DNA from: Ferrimonas marina
GTDB taxonomy: Bacteria; Pseudomonadota; Gammaproteobacteria; Enterobacterales; Shewanellaceae
DNA: 64,000 bases
Direction of reading: 5' to 3'
NCBI RefSeq assembly: GCF_900129905.1
Contig: NZ_FQXG01000005.1
Span: 418,002 to 482,001, forward strand
This document shows, piece by piece, positions 1-7,833 of the stretch (within the stretch, counting starts at the first letter, position 1; every line of letters begins with the position of its first letter). The translations under genes and the position numbers were made by a program. The notes beneath the pieces were generated by a model. It was not told the origin of the DNA. It ran no database searches and worked only from the letters and a program-made list of their open reading frames with translations.

Positions 1-750
<750 letters not shown>

Positions 751-755
751 GCGCA

Positions 756-797
756 GGTGCTAGGTGCTAGGTGCTAGGTGCTAGGTGCTAGGTGCTA
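756..797. repeat. Heptamer tandem repeat, 6 x GGTGCTA
   Basis: Six perfect head-to-tail copies of GGTGCTA start 6 bases after the nadC stop codon. This is the same unit, in the same orientation, as the 23-copy array after dolP (34963-35123). Each unit boundary makes a CTAG tetranucleotide. It lies between the nadC stop and its terminator at 891. Confidence 0.95.
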
Positions 798-890
798 GTA
801 GGGAAGTAATCCTTAAATCACCCAAAAGTACGACCACCCTAGCCAAAAAATGCATCCGACACCGAATGAAATAACAAAATGCAAATAGTC

Positions 891-914
891 AATCCCCCTG
901 ATGGGGGATTTTTT
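891..914 (+). terminator. Rho-independent terminator after nadC
   Basis: Perfect 8-bp stem AATCCCCC (891-898) / GGGGGATT (903-910) with loop TGAT, followed by a T run. It separates nadC from the pilin locus. Confidence 0.85.
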
Positions 915-1230
915 GTTCGTTTATTATTTTCTAAGGATCGGGAATAAATTGGAACACTTGCCCAGCCAGAGCCTCCAAACTAAGAACGATCCGGAGACTG
1001 AATTACTAAAAGCCAGGATCTGATCGCAACTTTCCCGGTTCTCACCTGCCTAGTTGTTACCATTGCGTTATAAAAAACAGTTGAATACACTCGTTTTTGT
1101 ACCTCTCAAGTGTGTTGCATCCATGCAAATTTGAGAGGCAGCGTGACGTCACCAGGCAAGCTTCAGCACGGTTTGGTCGGACGCTTCAACCAACTTGAGA
1201 CACGGATATCCATTCTGGACGGAGATGATG
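915..1230. other. AT-rich non-coding region upstream of pilA
   Basis: About 315 bases without a convincing gene. The stretch is clearly AT-richer than the flanking core genes. It should contain the pilA promoter, but I could not find a good sigma-54 site (GG and GC 10 bases apart) or a clean sigma-70 pair. The only striking element is the inverted repeat at 1102-1138. The short open frame over 1110-1331 overlaps pilA in another frame and has no family features. Confidence 0.6.
1102..1138. promoter_or_regulatory. Long interrupted palindrome upstream of pilA
   Basis: Outer arms CCTCTCAA (1102-1109) and TTGAGAGG (1131-1138) are exact inverted repeats. Inside them TTGCAT (1115-1120) and ATGCAA (1123-1128) form a second exact inverted repeat around CC. 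The whole could be a stem-loop in the pilA leader or a dimeric regulator site. It lies about 92 bases before the pilA start codon. The function is inferred from position only. Confidence 0.5.
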
Positions 1231-1695
1231 ATGAAACGGACTCAACAAAAGGGCTTTACCCTGATCGAGCTGATGATTGTGGTTGCAATCGTCGGTATCT
1301 TGGCCGCGGTTGCACTTCCTGCATATTCTAACTACACCAAGAAATCCAACTTTACTCATTTGGTTGCCGCAACAAGCGGCGCAAAGACCGCTGTAGAAGT
1401 ATGTTCGCAGTCGTTTCCTGGCACCGGGAACACCAACTGTGTAGCAAATTCAAATGGCGTTCCCAATACAGTCACTGCTGGTACCACCGGCAATGACACA
1501 ATTGGGCTTGCGGTTAACTTTTCTAGCACTACTGCTGTGACGGTTACTTCAACCGCTCCTGCAGATGGCATTGGTTCCTTGGCGTCAGGGCACACCTATG
1601 TCTTGACTGGTACGGTAAATGCCACTACCGGTGCGATAACTTGGGTCGGGGCCTGTAAAAACGGCGCCAACACCGTTACTGATTACTGTCCGTGA
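1231..1695 (+). CDS. pilA: Type IV major pilin
   Basis: Major subunit of the type IV pilus (154 aa). The start is the third of three consecutive ATG codons (1225, 1228, 1231), chosen because it sits 6 bases after the GGAG at 1221-1224. The type III signal is short and basic: MKRTQQKG, then the mature start [20 protein letters not shown] with the conserved Glu5 and the hydrophobic N-terminal helix. Two cysteine pairs follow, one near mature residues 40-55 and one at the C-terminus (CKNG...YCP), the latter giving a typical pilin disulfide loop. The Thr/Ser/Ala-rich middle is typical of variable pilin domains. Cleavage and N-methylation would be by PilD, encoded downstream. Base composition is far more AT-rich than its neighbours, as expected for a laterally exchanged pilin. 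Confidence 0.93.
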   Translation: MKRTQQKGFTLIELMIVVAIVGILAAVALPAYSNYTKKSNFTHLVAATSGAKTAVEVCSQSFPGTGNTNCVANSNGVPNTVTAGTTGNDTIGLAVNFSSTTAVTVTSTAPADGIGSLASGHTYVLTGTVNATTGAITWVGACKNGANTVTDYCP

Positions 1696-1703
1696 CATTA
1701 AGG

Positions 1704-1737
1704 AACGGCGGGTCATTTAGACCCGCCGTTTCGCCTT
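1704..1737 (+). terminator. Terminator or attenuator between pilA and pilB
   Basis: Perfect 11-bp stem AACGGCGGGTC (1704-1714) / GACCCGCCGTT (1720-1730) with loop ATTTA, then TCGCCTTT. It would let pilA be expressed far above pilBCD, a usual arrangement for the major pilin. Confidence 0.8.
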
Positions 1738-1758
1738 TAATGACAAGGCAATGTATTA

Positions 1759-3306
1759 ATGCAGTTAAACCATGACATATTTGGTCATCCAAGCTTTGAT
1801 GTCGGCTGGCTACTTCCAGAGTACTTTGAGGACAATAAAAAAAGTAGAGACCTCATCGAGCGACACCATTGCCTGCCATTATCAATCAGAAGCAACCGAT
1901 TAGTCCTCGCGATTTCAGATCCCAATGACCTTACTGCTCTCGAAGAGTTCCAGTTTAACTCTGGACTTCATGTAGACCCAATTCTCGTTGACCAATCCGA
2001 GCTAGATCGTGTTATTGAGAAACTGCTGGGTGACGAGATAGAGCAGTTAGACATCACTGAAGAGGATGAACAGCGCCTGGCCGGCGTAGAGACCAGCGAA
2101 AGTGAGCGTCCCACCGACGATGCAGTGGTAAACGGTGCGGACGATGCACCCGTGGTTGTCTTTATCAATAAGCTGATGACCGAGGCTATTCGCCGCGGCG
2201 CCTCGGATCTGCACTTCGAGCCCTATGAAACCACCTATCGGGTACGCTTCCGCATCGACGGTATCCTGCAAAGTATAAAAACCGCCCCGGTGGGTTTGGG
2301 CCCCCGCCTGGCCGCCCGCATCAAGGTAATGGCCAAGCTCAATATTGCTGAGCGCCGCTTGCCCCAGGATGGCCGCATTAAGCTACGGCTGGGCAACAAA
2401 AAATCCGTCGATTTTCGTGTATCGGTGCTGCCTACCCTGTTTGGTGAGAAGGTGGTGATGCGGATCCTCGACTCCTCCGCCGCCAGCCTCAATATCGACG
2501 TTTTGGGCTACAACGACCGTCAAAAACAGCTCTACCTCGATACCCTACACAAACCCCAGGGCATGATCCTGGTCACCGGCCCTACCGGCTCCGGCAAAAC
2601 CGTCAGCCTCTATACCGGCCTTTCCATCCTCAACACCGAGGAGCGAAACATCTCCACGGCGGAAGACCCGGTGGAGATCAACCTACCGGGCATTAACCAG
2701 GTGCAGATCCACCCCAAGGCGGGCCTCTCCTTTGCCGAGGCGCTGCGCTCCTTCCTACGACAAGACCCGGACATCGTGATGGTGGGGGAGATCCGTGATC
2801 TAGAGACTGCTGAGATCGCGGTCAAGGCAGCACAAACCGGCCATATGGTGCTCAGTACCCTGCACACCAACTCCTCACCGGAAACCCTGACTCGACTACT
2901 CAACATGGGTGTACCCGCCTACAACATCGCCAGCTCAGTCAGCCTCATCATCGCTCAACGCCTGGCCCGTAAGCTCTGTCCCCAATGCAAGGAGTTGGAG
3001 CAGGTACCCCGACACGCATTGGAGGAGGAGGGCTTTACTTCCGAAATGCTGGCTGAGCCCTTCCCTATCTACAGACCTAAGGGCTGCGACAACTGCAACG
3101 GCGGCTACAAGGGACGAGTAGGAATCTACGAGCTACTCCAAATGACGCCAGAGATGGCAACTCAAATTATGGCCGGGGGCAGCGCCCTCGACCTGGCCGC
3201 CCAGGCCAAGGCGGATGGCATGCAAACCCTGCGCGAATCCGGCCTCGAGAAGGTGATGCTAGGGGTCACCTCCCTGGCGGAGGTTAACCGGGTTACCAAA
3301 CACTAG
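1759..3306 (+). CDS. pilB: Type IV pilus assembly ATPase PilB, N-terminally short
   Basis: Hexameric cytoplasmic ATPase that powers pilus extension. The 515 aa are shorter than the usual ~560-570. The start ATG at 1759 has a weak AAGG at 1745-1748, and an in-frame TGA at 1741-1743 blocks any longer form. Seen: Walker A GPTGSGKT (residues 274-281), Asp box and Walker B region ([12 protein letters not shown]), His box ([11 protein letters not shown]), and the zinc tetracysteine CPQC (about 406-409) with CDNC (about 443-446). The protein begins at a segment matching the middle of the N-terminal MshEN-type domain (RHHCLPL...AISDPNDL), so about the first 55 residues of a normal PilB appear to be missing. 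The first ~300 bases are AT-rich like pilA; from about 2080 the composition is typical of the host. See findings. Confidence 0.95.
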   Translation: MQLNHDIFGHPSFDVGWLLPEYFEDNKKSRDLIERHHCLPLSIRSNRLVLAISDPNDLTALEEFQFNSGLHVDPILVDQSELDRVIEKLLGDEIEQLDITEEDEQRLAGVETSESERPTDDAVVNGADDAPVVVFINKLMTEAIRRGASDLHFEPYETTYRVRFRIDGILQSIKTAPVGLGPRLAARIKVMAKLNIAERRLPQDGRIKLRLGNKKSVDFRVSVLPTLFGEKVVMRILDSSAASLNIDVLGYNDRQKQLYLDTLHKPQGMILVTGPTGSGKTVSLYTGLSILNTEERNISTAEDPVEINLPGINQVQIHPKAGLSFAEALRSFLRQDPDIVMVGEIRDLETAEIAVKAAQTGHMVLSTLHTNSSPETLTRLLNMGVPAYNIASSVSLIIAQRLARKLCPQCKELEQVPRHALEEEGFTSEMLAEPFPIYRPKGCDNCNGGYKGRVGIYELLQMTPEMATQIMAGGSALDLAAQAKADGMQTLRESGLEKVMLGVTSLAEVNRVTKH

Positions 3307-3372
3307 GTACTTGATACCAAGAGCCTGGTGCTCGCCGCTCGCTGCTAGAAAACGGGCGAGCGCAGGCTCGAA
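3303..3372. repeat. Degenerate CTAG-type element in the pilB-pilC gap
   Basis: The pilB stop codon lies in CTAGGTAC, and a second CTAG follows 40 bases on (GCTGCTAGAA). Inverted GCTCGC / GCGAGC arms flank it. It resembles the other CTAG-rich 3' patches in this window (755, 7735, 34963, 50808), but no unit is clearly repeated, so the assignment is weak. Confidence 0.35.
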
Positions 3373-3407
3373 CGAAAACGCAACAATCATGAACCAAGGA
3401 TGGAGCC

Positions 3408-4652
3408 ATGGCCACTGCCACCAAATCGCGGCCAAAAAAGGCCAAGGACAGCGTTACTGAGTTTACCTGGTCCGGTAAAAACAAGCAGGGTAAACCGATC
3501 AAGGGTGAGCTTCGCGGCAGCTCCGCCCTTGAGGTGAAGGCTCAGTTGCGCAAGCAGGGAGTACAACCCCTCAGGGTCGCCAAGAAACCCAAGCCTCTGT
3601 TTCAGCGCCAGGCCAAGATCACCCCCGCCGATATCGCGGTGATCACACGACAGCTAGCCACCATGCTTTCGGCAGGGGTGCCCGTGGTCACCGCCATGGA
3701 GATGGTAGCGAGAGGCCACGAAAAGCCGACTATGCGGATCCTACTGCAAACCATCCTGGCGGAGATCCAATCTGGCACTCCTGTATCCCAAGCCCTGCGA
3801 CCCCATCGCCGATACTTTGACGACCTTTACTGCGATCTGATCGCCGCTGGTGAACAATCTGGCACCCTGGACAAGGTGTACGACCGGGTGGCCACCTATA
3901 AAGAAAAGGCCGAGGCGCTCAAGTCGAAGATTAAGAAAGCGATGTTCTATCCTGCCGCGGTAGTCACCGTGGCCATCGGCGTTACCTTGATCCTGCTGCT
4001 GTTCGTTGTGCCCCAATTCGAATCAATCTTCAGTGATTTTGGCGCCGAGCTGCCCTTCTTTACTCAACTGGTCATTGGTCTCTCCCGTTTTCTCCAGTCC
4101 AGTTGGTATTACTTTTTTGGCATCATCGTCGTTTTGATCTGGGCTTTCGTGCGCACCCATCGCAACTCCGCCAAGTTCCGTAACCGGGTTGATGCAGGCG
4201 TGCTGAAGCTCCCCGCCATTGGCCCCATCCTGCACAAAGCTGCTATCGCCAAGTTCTCCCGTACCTTGGCCACCACCTTCGCCGCCGGTGTGCCCTTGGT
4301 GGAAGGGCTGTATGCCTCCGCTGGCGCCTCCGGCAACGCCGTCTACCGCGATGCCGTGTTTAAGGTGAAAGAGGAGGTGATCGCCGGTTTGCAGATGAAC
4401 GTGGCGATGCGCACCGTGCCGGTATTCCCCGACATGGTGATCCAGATGGTAATGATCGGCGAGGAATCCGGCTCGCTGGATGACATGCTCAACAAGGTTG
4501 CCAACATCTACGAGATGGAGGTGGACGATGCAGTAGATGGCCTATCCACCCTGATCGAGCCGATGCTGATGGTGGTACTTGGAGTGCTAGTTGGTGGGCT
4601 AGTCATTGCTATGTACCTGCCCATCTTCCAATTGGGTAACGTTGTCGGATAG
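3408..4652 (+). CDS. pilC: Type IV pilus inner-membrane platform protein PilC
   Basis: Polytopic inner-membrane platform that couples the PilB/PilT motors to pilin assembly (414 aa, usual length about 405-415). ATG 3408 is preceded by GGATGGAG. A basic N-terminus (KSRPKKAK) leads into two T2SSF-type repeats. The first (about 75-200) contains PADIAVITRQLATMLSAGVPV and ends in the membrane segment AAVVTVAIGVTLILLLFVVP. The second (about 275-400) starts ARTLATTFAAGVPL-like (SRTLATTFAAGVPLVEGL) and ends in MLMVVLGVLVGGLVIAMYLP. It sits in a pilB-pilC-pilD order, 101 bases after pilB and 34 bases before pilD. Confidence 0.96.
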   Translation: MATATKSRPKKAKDSVTEFTWSGKNKQGKPIKGELRGSSALEVKAQLRKQGVQPLRVAKKPKPLFQRQAKITPADIAVITRQLATMLSAGVPVVTAMEMVARGHEKPTMRILLQTILAEIQSGTPVSQALRPHRRYFDDLYCDLIAAGEQSGTLDKVYDRVATYKEKAEALKSKIKKAMFYPAAVVTVAIGVTLILLLFVVPQFESIFSDFGAELPFFTQLVIGLSRFLQSSWYYFFGIIVVLIWAFVRTHRNSAKFRNRVDAGVLKLPAIGPILHKAAIAKFSRTLATTFAAGVPLVEGLYASAGASGNAVYRDAVFKVKEEVIAGLQMNVAMRTVPVFPDMVIQMVMIGEESGSLDDMLNKVANIYEMEVDDAVDGLSTLIEPMLMVVLGVLVGGLVIAMYLPIFQLGNVVG

Positions 4653-4686
4653 GATCGTCGGGAAGATCTTTCTATAGGCGACTGTT

Positions 4687-5610
4687 ATGGCCTGGTGGCT
4701 TGAATCCTTTACCCTCTATCCGGCGCTGTTTTTTAGCTGCGTGTTCTTGGTCAGCCTGCTGCTGGGCAGCTTTCTCAATGTGGTGATCCACCGCCTGCCC
4801 ATCATGATGGAGCGGGAGTGGAAGCTGGAGTGCGCGGAAGCCCTGGAGCTGAGCGGTGACCAGGCCACCCTGAAAACCGGCACGCTAAATAACGGCAACT
4901 TCAATGATGGCTATCCAGCGCAGTACAACCTGGTGGTACCCGGCAGTGCCTGCCCCCACTGTGGCACCGCCATCCCCGCCTGGCGCAATATTCCCCTGAT
5001 AAGCTACCTGGCCCAGAAGGGCCGCTGCCACCAGTGCGCCGAGCCTATCTCTGTGCGCTACCCCCTGGTTGAACTCGCCACCGCACTGCTCTGTACCCTG
5101 GTGGCCTGGCAACTGGGGCCGACACCGCAGTTCCTGGCCGCCTGGCTACTGACCCTGTCCCTGGTGGCCCTGTCCGCTATCGACTTGGACAAGATGCTGT
5201 TGCCGGATCAGATCACCCTGCCCCTCCTTTGGCTGGGCTTGCTACTGAATATCGACGGTCTGTTCGCCAGCCTCAGCGACGCCGTGTTGGGTGCCGCTGT
5301 CGGCTACCTGTCGCTGTGGAGCGTGTTCCAGGGCTTTAAGCTGCTCACCGGCAAGGAGGGGATGGGCTACGGTGACTTCAAGCTGTTGGCCCTGTTCGGT
5401 GCCTGGTTTGGCTGGCAGGCGATCCTACCCATCATCTTGTTGGCTTCCGTTGGCGGTGCCGTGGTGGGGATTACACTGATGGCCACCGGCAAGCTGGCCC
5501 AGGGCAAACCCATGCCCTTCGGCCCCTGGATCGCCCTGGGAGGCTTCATCTACCTGTTGTGGGGCCCACAGCTGGTGAGCTGGTACCTGAGTGCTGCCCT
5601 AGGCGCTTAA
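4687..5610 (+). CDS. pilD: Prepilin peptidase / N-methyltransferase PilD
   Basis: Inner-membrane aspartic protease that cleaves the type III leader of PilA and related pseudopilins and methylates the new N-terminal Phe (307 aa, slightly over the usual ~290). Seen: the N-terminal membrane segment with SFLNVVIHRLP, the zinc-binding pairs CPHC (C89, C92) and CHQC (C114, C117) of the methylase domain, and the two catalytic aspartates in SAIDLDKMLLPDQ and GMGYGDFKLL. Several further membrane helices complete the peptidase. It lies between pilC and coaE, the usual position in gammaproteobacteria. Confidence 0.96.
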   Translation: MAWWLESFTLYPALFFSCVFLVSLLLGSFLNVVIHRLPIMMEREWKLECAEALELSGDQATLKTGTLNNGNFNDGYPAQYNLVVPGSACPHCGTAIPAWRNIPLISYLAQKGRCHQCAEPISVRYPLVELATALLCTLVAWQLGPTPQFLAAWLLTLSLVALSAIDLDKMLLPDQITLPLLWLGLLLNIDGLFASLSDAVLGAAVGYLSLWSVFQGFKLLTGKEGMGYGDFKLLALFGAWFGWQAILPIILLASVGGAVVGITLMATGKLAQGKPMPFGPWIALGGFIYLLWGPQLVSWYLSAALGA

Positions 5611-5646
5611 GCGCCTCAGCCAATCAACAACCTGGGGAGCCAGACC

Positions 5647-6267
5647 ATGAGCAACTTTATCGTGGGTCTGACCGGCGGCATCGGCTCCGGCAAGACTCAA
5701 GTGAGCGATCGCTTCGCCCAGCTGGGGATCACCGTGGTGGATACCGATATCCTCGCCCGCGAGGTGGTGGAACCCGGCCAGCCGGCCTTTGAGGCGATCG
5801 TTGAACGTTACGGTGATGCGATACTGCAGGCGGATGGCAAGCTGGACCGCACCGCACTGCGACAACGGGTGTTTGCCGATGAAGGCGAGCGCCAGTGGCT
5901 GAACCAGCAGACCCACCCGCGGATCCGACAGCGGATGTTGGCCCAGTGCCAGGCAGCCCCCTCGTCCTACGTAGTGTTGGTGGTACCGCTGCTGGTGGAG
6001 GGTGGCCTGGATAAGTTGGTGCACCGTGTTCTGGTGGTGGATGTGCCGGAGTCGGTGCAGATAGCCCGTACCAGCGCCCGCGATGGCAATGACCCAGAAC
6101 TGGTCGAGAGCATCCTCAAACGCCAGGCCAGCCGTGAACAGCGGCTCAGCGCGGCGGACGACATCATCGACAACAGCGGTGACCTGGCCCAACTCGATGG
6201 CGAGGTTCAACGCTTACATCAATCCTATCTTTCTATGGCGGAGAAACAGCATGTCGCTGACCTTTGA
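5647..6267 (+). CDS. coaE: Dephospho-CoA kinase
   Basis: Last step of coenzyme A synthesis: ATP-dependent phosphorylation of the 3'-OH of dephospho-CoA (206 aa, usual length). P-loop GLTGGIGSGKT is at residues 7-17, followed by VSDRFAQLGITVVDTDILAREVV. The Lid/CoA region includes HPRIRQRM and VPLLVEGG. ATG 5647 is preceded by GGGGAG. Its last 17 bases overlap the start of zapD, so the two are translationally linked. coaE-zapD-yacG downstream of pilD is a conserved gammaproteobacterial string. Confidence 0.97.
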   Translation: MSNFIVGLTGGIGSGKTQVSDRFAQLGITVVDTDILAREVVEPGQPAFEAIVERYGDAILQADGKLDRTALRQRVFADEGERQWLNQQTHPRIRQRMLAQCQAAPSSYVVLVVPLLVEGGLDKLVHRVLVVDVPESVQIARTSARDGNDPELVESILKRQASREQRLSAADDIIDNSGDLAQLDGEVQRLHQSYLSMAEKQHVADL

Positions 6268-7000
6268 GCAGCCGCTCAATGAGAAGATCCGCAACTACCT
6301 GCGGATCGAGACCGTCGCCGGCGAAGTGAAAGCCCACGCGACCCTGTCCCATCCCGGTGCGGAGATGGCCTATTTCCGCACCCTGTTTGAACTGGCCGAG
6401 CTGCTGGAGCGCGCCGATCTGCGCTCAGACCTGCTCAAAGACCTGGAGCGCCAGCTCACCCAGATAGAGCTGTGGCGCCCGCTACCCTCGGTGGACCACG
6501 CCCAACTGGACCTGTTCGAGCAACAACTGCAGAACCTGCAGCGTCGGCTGCAGGCCCAGACCAGGCCCACCCAAGTGCTCAAGAATGACCGCTTCCTCAG
6601 TGCCCTACGCCAACGTATGACCATTCCAGGCGGCTATGGCAATTTTGACCTGCCGCAGCTGCACTTCTGGCTGGCCCAGGACAGCGACACCAAAGCCAAG
6701 CAGAGCCAGGCATGGCTGGCAACCCTGGCGCCGGTGCTGGACAGCGTGGCACTGTCACTCAAGCTGTTGCGTCAAACCGGCCGCTGGCAGGAGCAACTGG
6801 CGATCCGCGGCAGTTACCAGGCCAGCTCCGAGCAGGGGCTCGATTTGCTGCAGGTTCGGGTTAAGCAGGAGTACGGGGTATACCCTACCATCAGCGCCCA
6901 CCGGCACCGTTTTACCATCCACCTGATCAACCACGAGACCGGCAAGGCAGATTCACGTAATCTGCCGATACAGCTGTGCCTGTCTTTGGAGAGCAAATGA
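6251..7000 (+). CDS. zapD: Cell division protein ZapD
   Basis: FtsZ-associated protein that cross-links and bundles protofilaments at the Z ring (249 aa, usual about 247). The start is ATG 6251 ([20 protein letters not shown]), the typical family N-terminus. The open frame runs further upstream but only through coaE. Family features include the helical N-terminal half (FFRTLFEL-like [20 protein letters not shown]) and the C-terminal beta domain (FTIHLINHE). The start overlaps coaE by 17 bases and the stop overlaps yacG as ATGA. Confidence 0.95.
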   Translation: MSLTFEQPLNEKIRNYLRIETVAGEVKAHATLSHPGAEMAYFRTLFELAELLERADLRSDLLKDLERQLTQIELWRPLPSVDHAQLDLFEQQLQNLQRRLQAQTRPTQVLKNDRFLSALRQRMTIPGGYGNFDLPQLHFWLAQDSDTKAKQSQAWLATLAPVLDSVALSLKLLRQTGRWQEQLAIRGSYQASSEQGLDLLQVRVKQEYGVYPTISAHRHRFTIHLINHETGKADSRNLPIQLCLSLESK

Positions 7001-7221
7001 CTTTGAAAGTGAAGTGTCCCACCTGTGAAGCCGAAGTACCCTGGGACAAGGACCACCCCTTCCGCCCCTTCTGCAGCGAGCGCTGCAAGCTGATTGACCT
7101 GGGCGACTGGGCCGAGGAACGCAACACCATCCACGGCAAGGTGGAGCTGCCGGATGAGTTTGATATCAGTGAGCCGGACTTCTTCCTCCAGGATGAGGAT
7201 GAGGACGAGCCCAAGCACTGA
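6997..7221 (+). CDS. yacG: DNA gyrase inhibitor / zinc-binding protein YacG
   Basis: Small zinc protein that binds GyrB and inhibits gyrase in E. coli (74 aa here, usual ~65). ATG 6997 overlaps the zapD TGA as ATGA, with GGAG just upstream. The zinc site is CPTC (C9, C12) and CSERC near residues 28-32, followed by [10 protein letters not shown], which is diagnostic for the family. The C-terminus is an acidic tail (DEDEDEP). It is the last gene of the pil/coaE/zapD strand and is followed by a strong shared terminator. Confidence 0.95.
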   Translation: MTLKVKCPTCEAEVPWDKDHPFRPFCSERCKLIDLGDWAEERNTIHGKVELPDEFDISEPDFFLQDEDEDEPKH

Positions 7222-7240
7222 ACGCACGGAAAACACAAAC

Positions 7241-7271
7241 AAAAACGCCACCCCAAAGGGTGGCGTTTTTT
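7241..7271. terminator. Bidirectional terminator between yacG and mutT
   Basis: Stem AAAAACGCCACCC (7241-7253) / GGGTGGCGTTTTT (7258-7270), loop CAAA, with A-tract and T-tract on either side, so it can serve yacG (+) and mutT (-). Confidence 0.92.
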
Positions 7272-7273
7272 TG

Positions 7274-7669
7274 TCAGGCCAATCTCTGTAACAGCGCCTG
7301 GATAAGCACTTGATTAGCTGCTGGCATCGCTAGCTTTGGCAGGTCAGTCACCGGCACCCACTGCAGCGGGTTGCCCTCCTTGGGCTGGGCTTCGCCATCA
7401 AACTCGGTGACCAGGTAGGTGGCCAGCTGCACGGTGCGATCGCCGTAATCGTGGGTGACCGAATGCAGTGGCTCACAGCCCAGCACCGTTAGCCCTACCT
7501 CTTCTTCCAGCTCCCGAGCCAGGGCTTGCTCAAAGCCCTCACCGGCATCCACCTTGCCGCCGGGGAACTCCCACAGGCCGCCCTGGTGCTGCTCTGCTTT
7601 GCGCTTGGCCACCAGCACCCGTTGCTGGCTGTCCAGTACCACTCCGATCGCCACCTGGATAATGGTCAT
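7274..7669 (-). CDS. mutT: 8-oxo-dGTP diphosphatase MutT
   Basis: Nudix hydrolase that removes mutagenic 8-oxo-dGTP from the nucleotide pool (131 aa, usual ~130). The start is ATG at 7669 (MTIIQVAIGVVLD), with GAGTGAGGA directly upstream. A longer frame from 7705 would only add codons from the secA terminator. The Nudix box is complete: GGKVDAGE...ARELEEEVGL, preceded by GGLWEFPGGK. The neighbour secA and the mutT-secA order match E. coli, although a CTAG patch and the secA terminator lie between them. Confidence 0.95.
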   Translation of the reverse strand: MTIIQVAIGVVLDSQQRVLVAKRKAEQHQGGLWEFPGGKVDAGEGFEQALARELEEEVGLTVLGCEPLHSVTHDYGDRTVQLATYLVTEFDGEAQPKEGNPLQWVPVTDLPKLAMPAANQVLIQALLQRLA

Positions 7670-7687
7670 TTCCTCACTCCCTATCGA

Positions 7688-7721
7688 AACAAAACGGGCA
7701 ACCACTCTGGGTTGCCCGTTT
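7688..7721 (-). terminator. Terminator of secA
   Basis: Perfect 12-bp stem AAACGGGCAACC (7692-7703) / GGTTGCCCGTTT (7710-7721), loop ACTCTG. On the minus strand it is followed by TTTTGTTT. It lies just upstream of the mutT start, past the CTAG patch. Confidence 0.85.
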
Positions 7722-7734
7722 GAAGCAGGTTTTT

Positions 7735-7833
7735 AGGTTCTAGGACGCTTCGCTACTAGGTTGCTAGGCGCGGGGGCGCTTCGCTTCTAGGCTACTGCTC
7801 TTAGAGCCTGCTCTTCCTAGCACCTAGTCTTTA
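7735..7833. repeat. Degenerate CTAG-rich patch at the 3' end of secA
   Basis: Six CTAG tetranucleotides occur in about 100 bases (for example GGTTCTAGGACGCTTCGC, CTACTAGGTTGCTAGG and CCTAGCACCTAG). The patch runs up to the secA stop codon. CCTAGCACCTAG is the reverse orientation of the heptamer seen after nadC and dolP. GCGCTTCGCTTCTAG resembles the hairpin unit near 35258, read on the other strand. Confidence 0.75.

Noticed and set aside
1150..1195. Sigma-54 promoter for pilA (TGGTCGGACGCTTCA)
   Set aside because: The GG is present but the -12 GC is missing at the required spacing, so it does not meet the consensus.
1110..1331. 73-codon frame before and over the pilA start
   Set aside because: Out of frame with pilA and overlapping its conserved leader and N-terminus; no family features.
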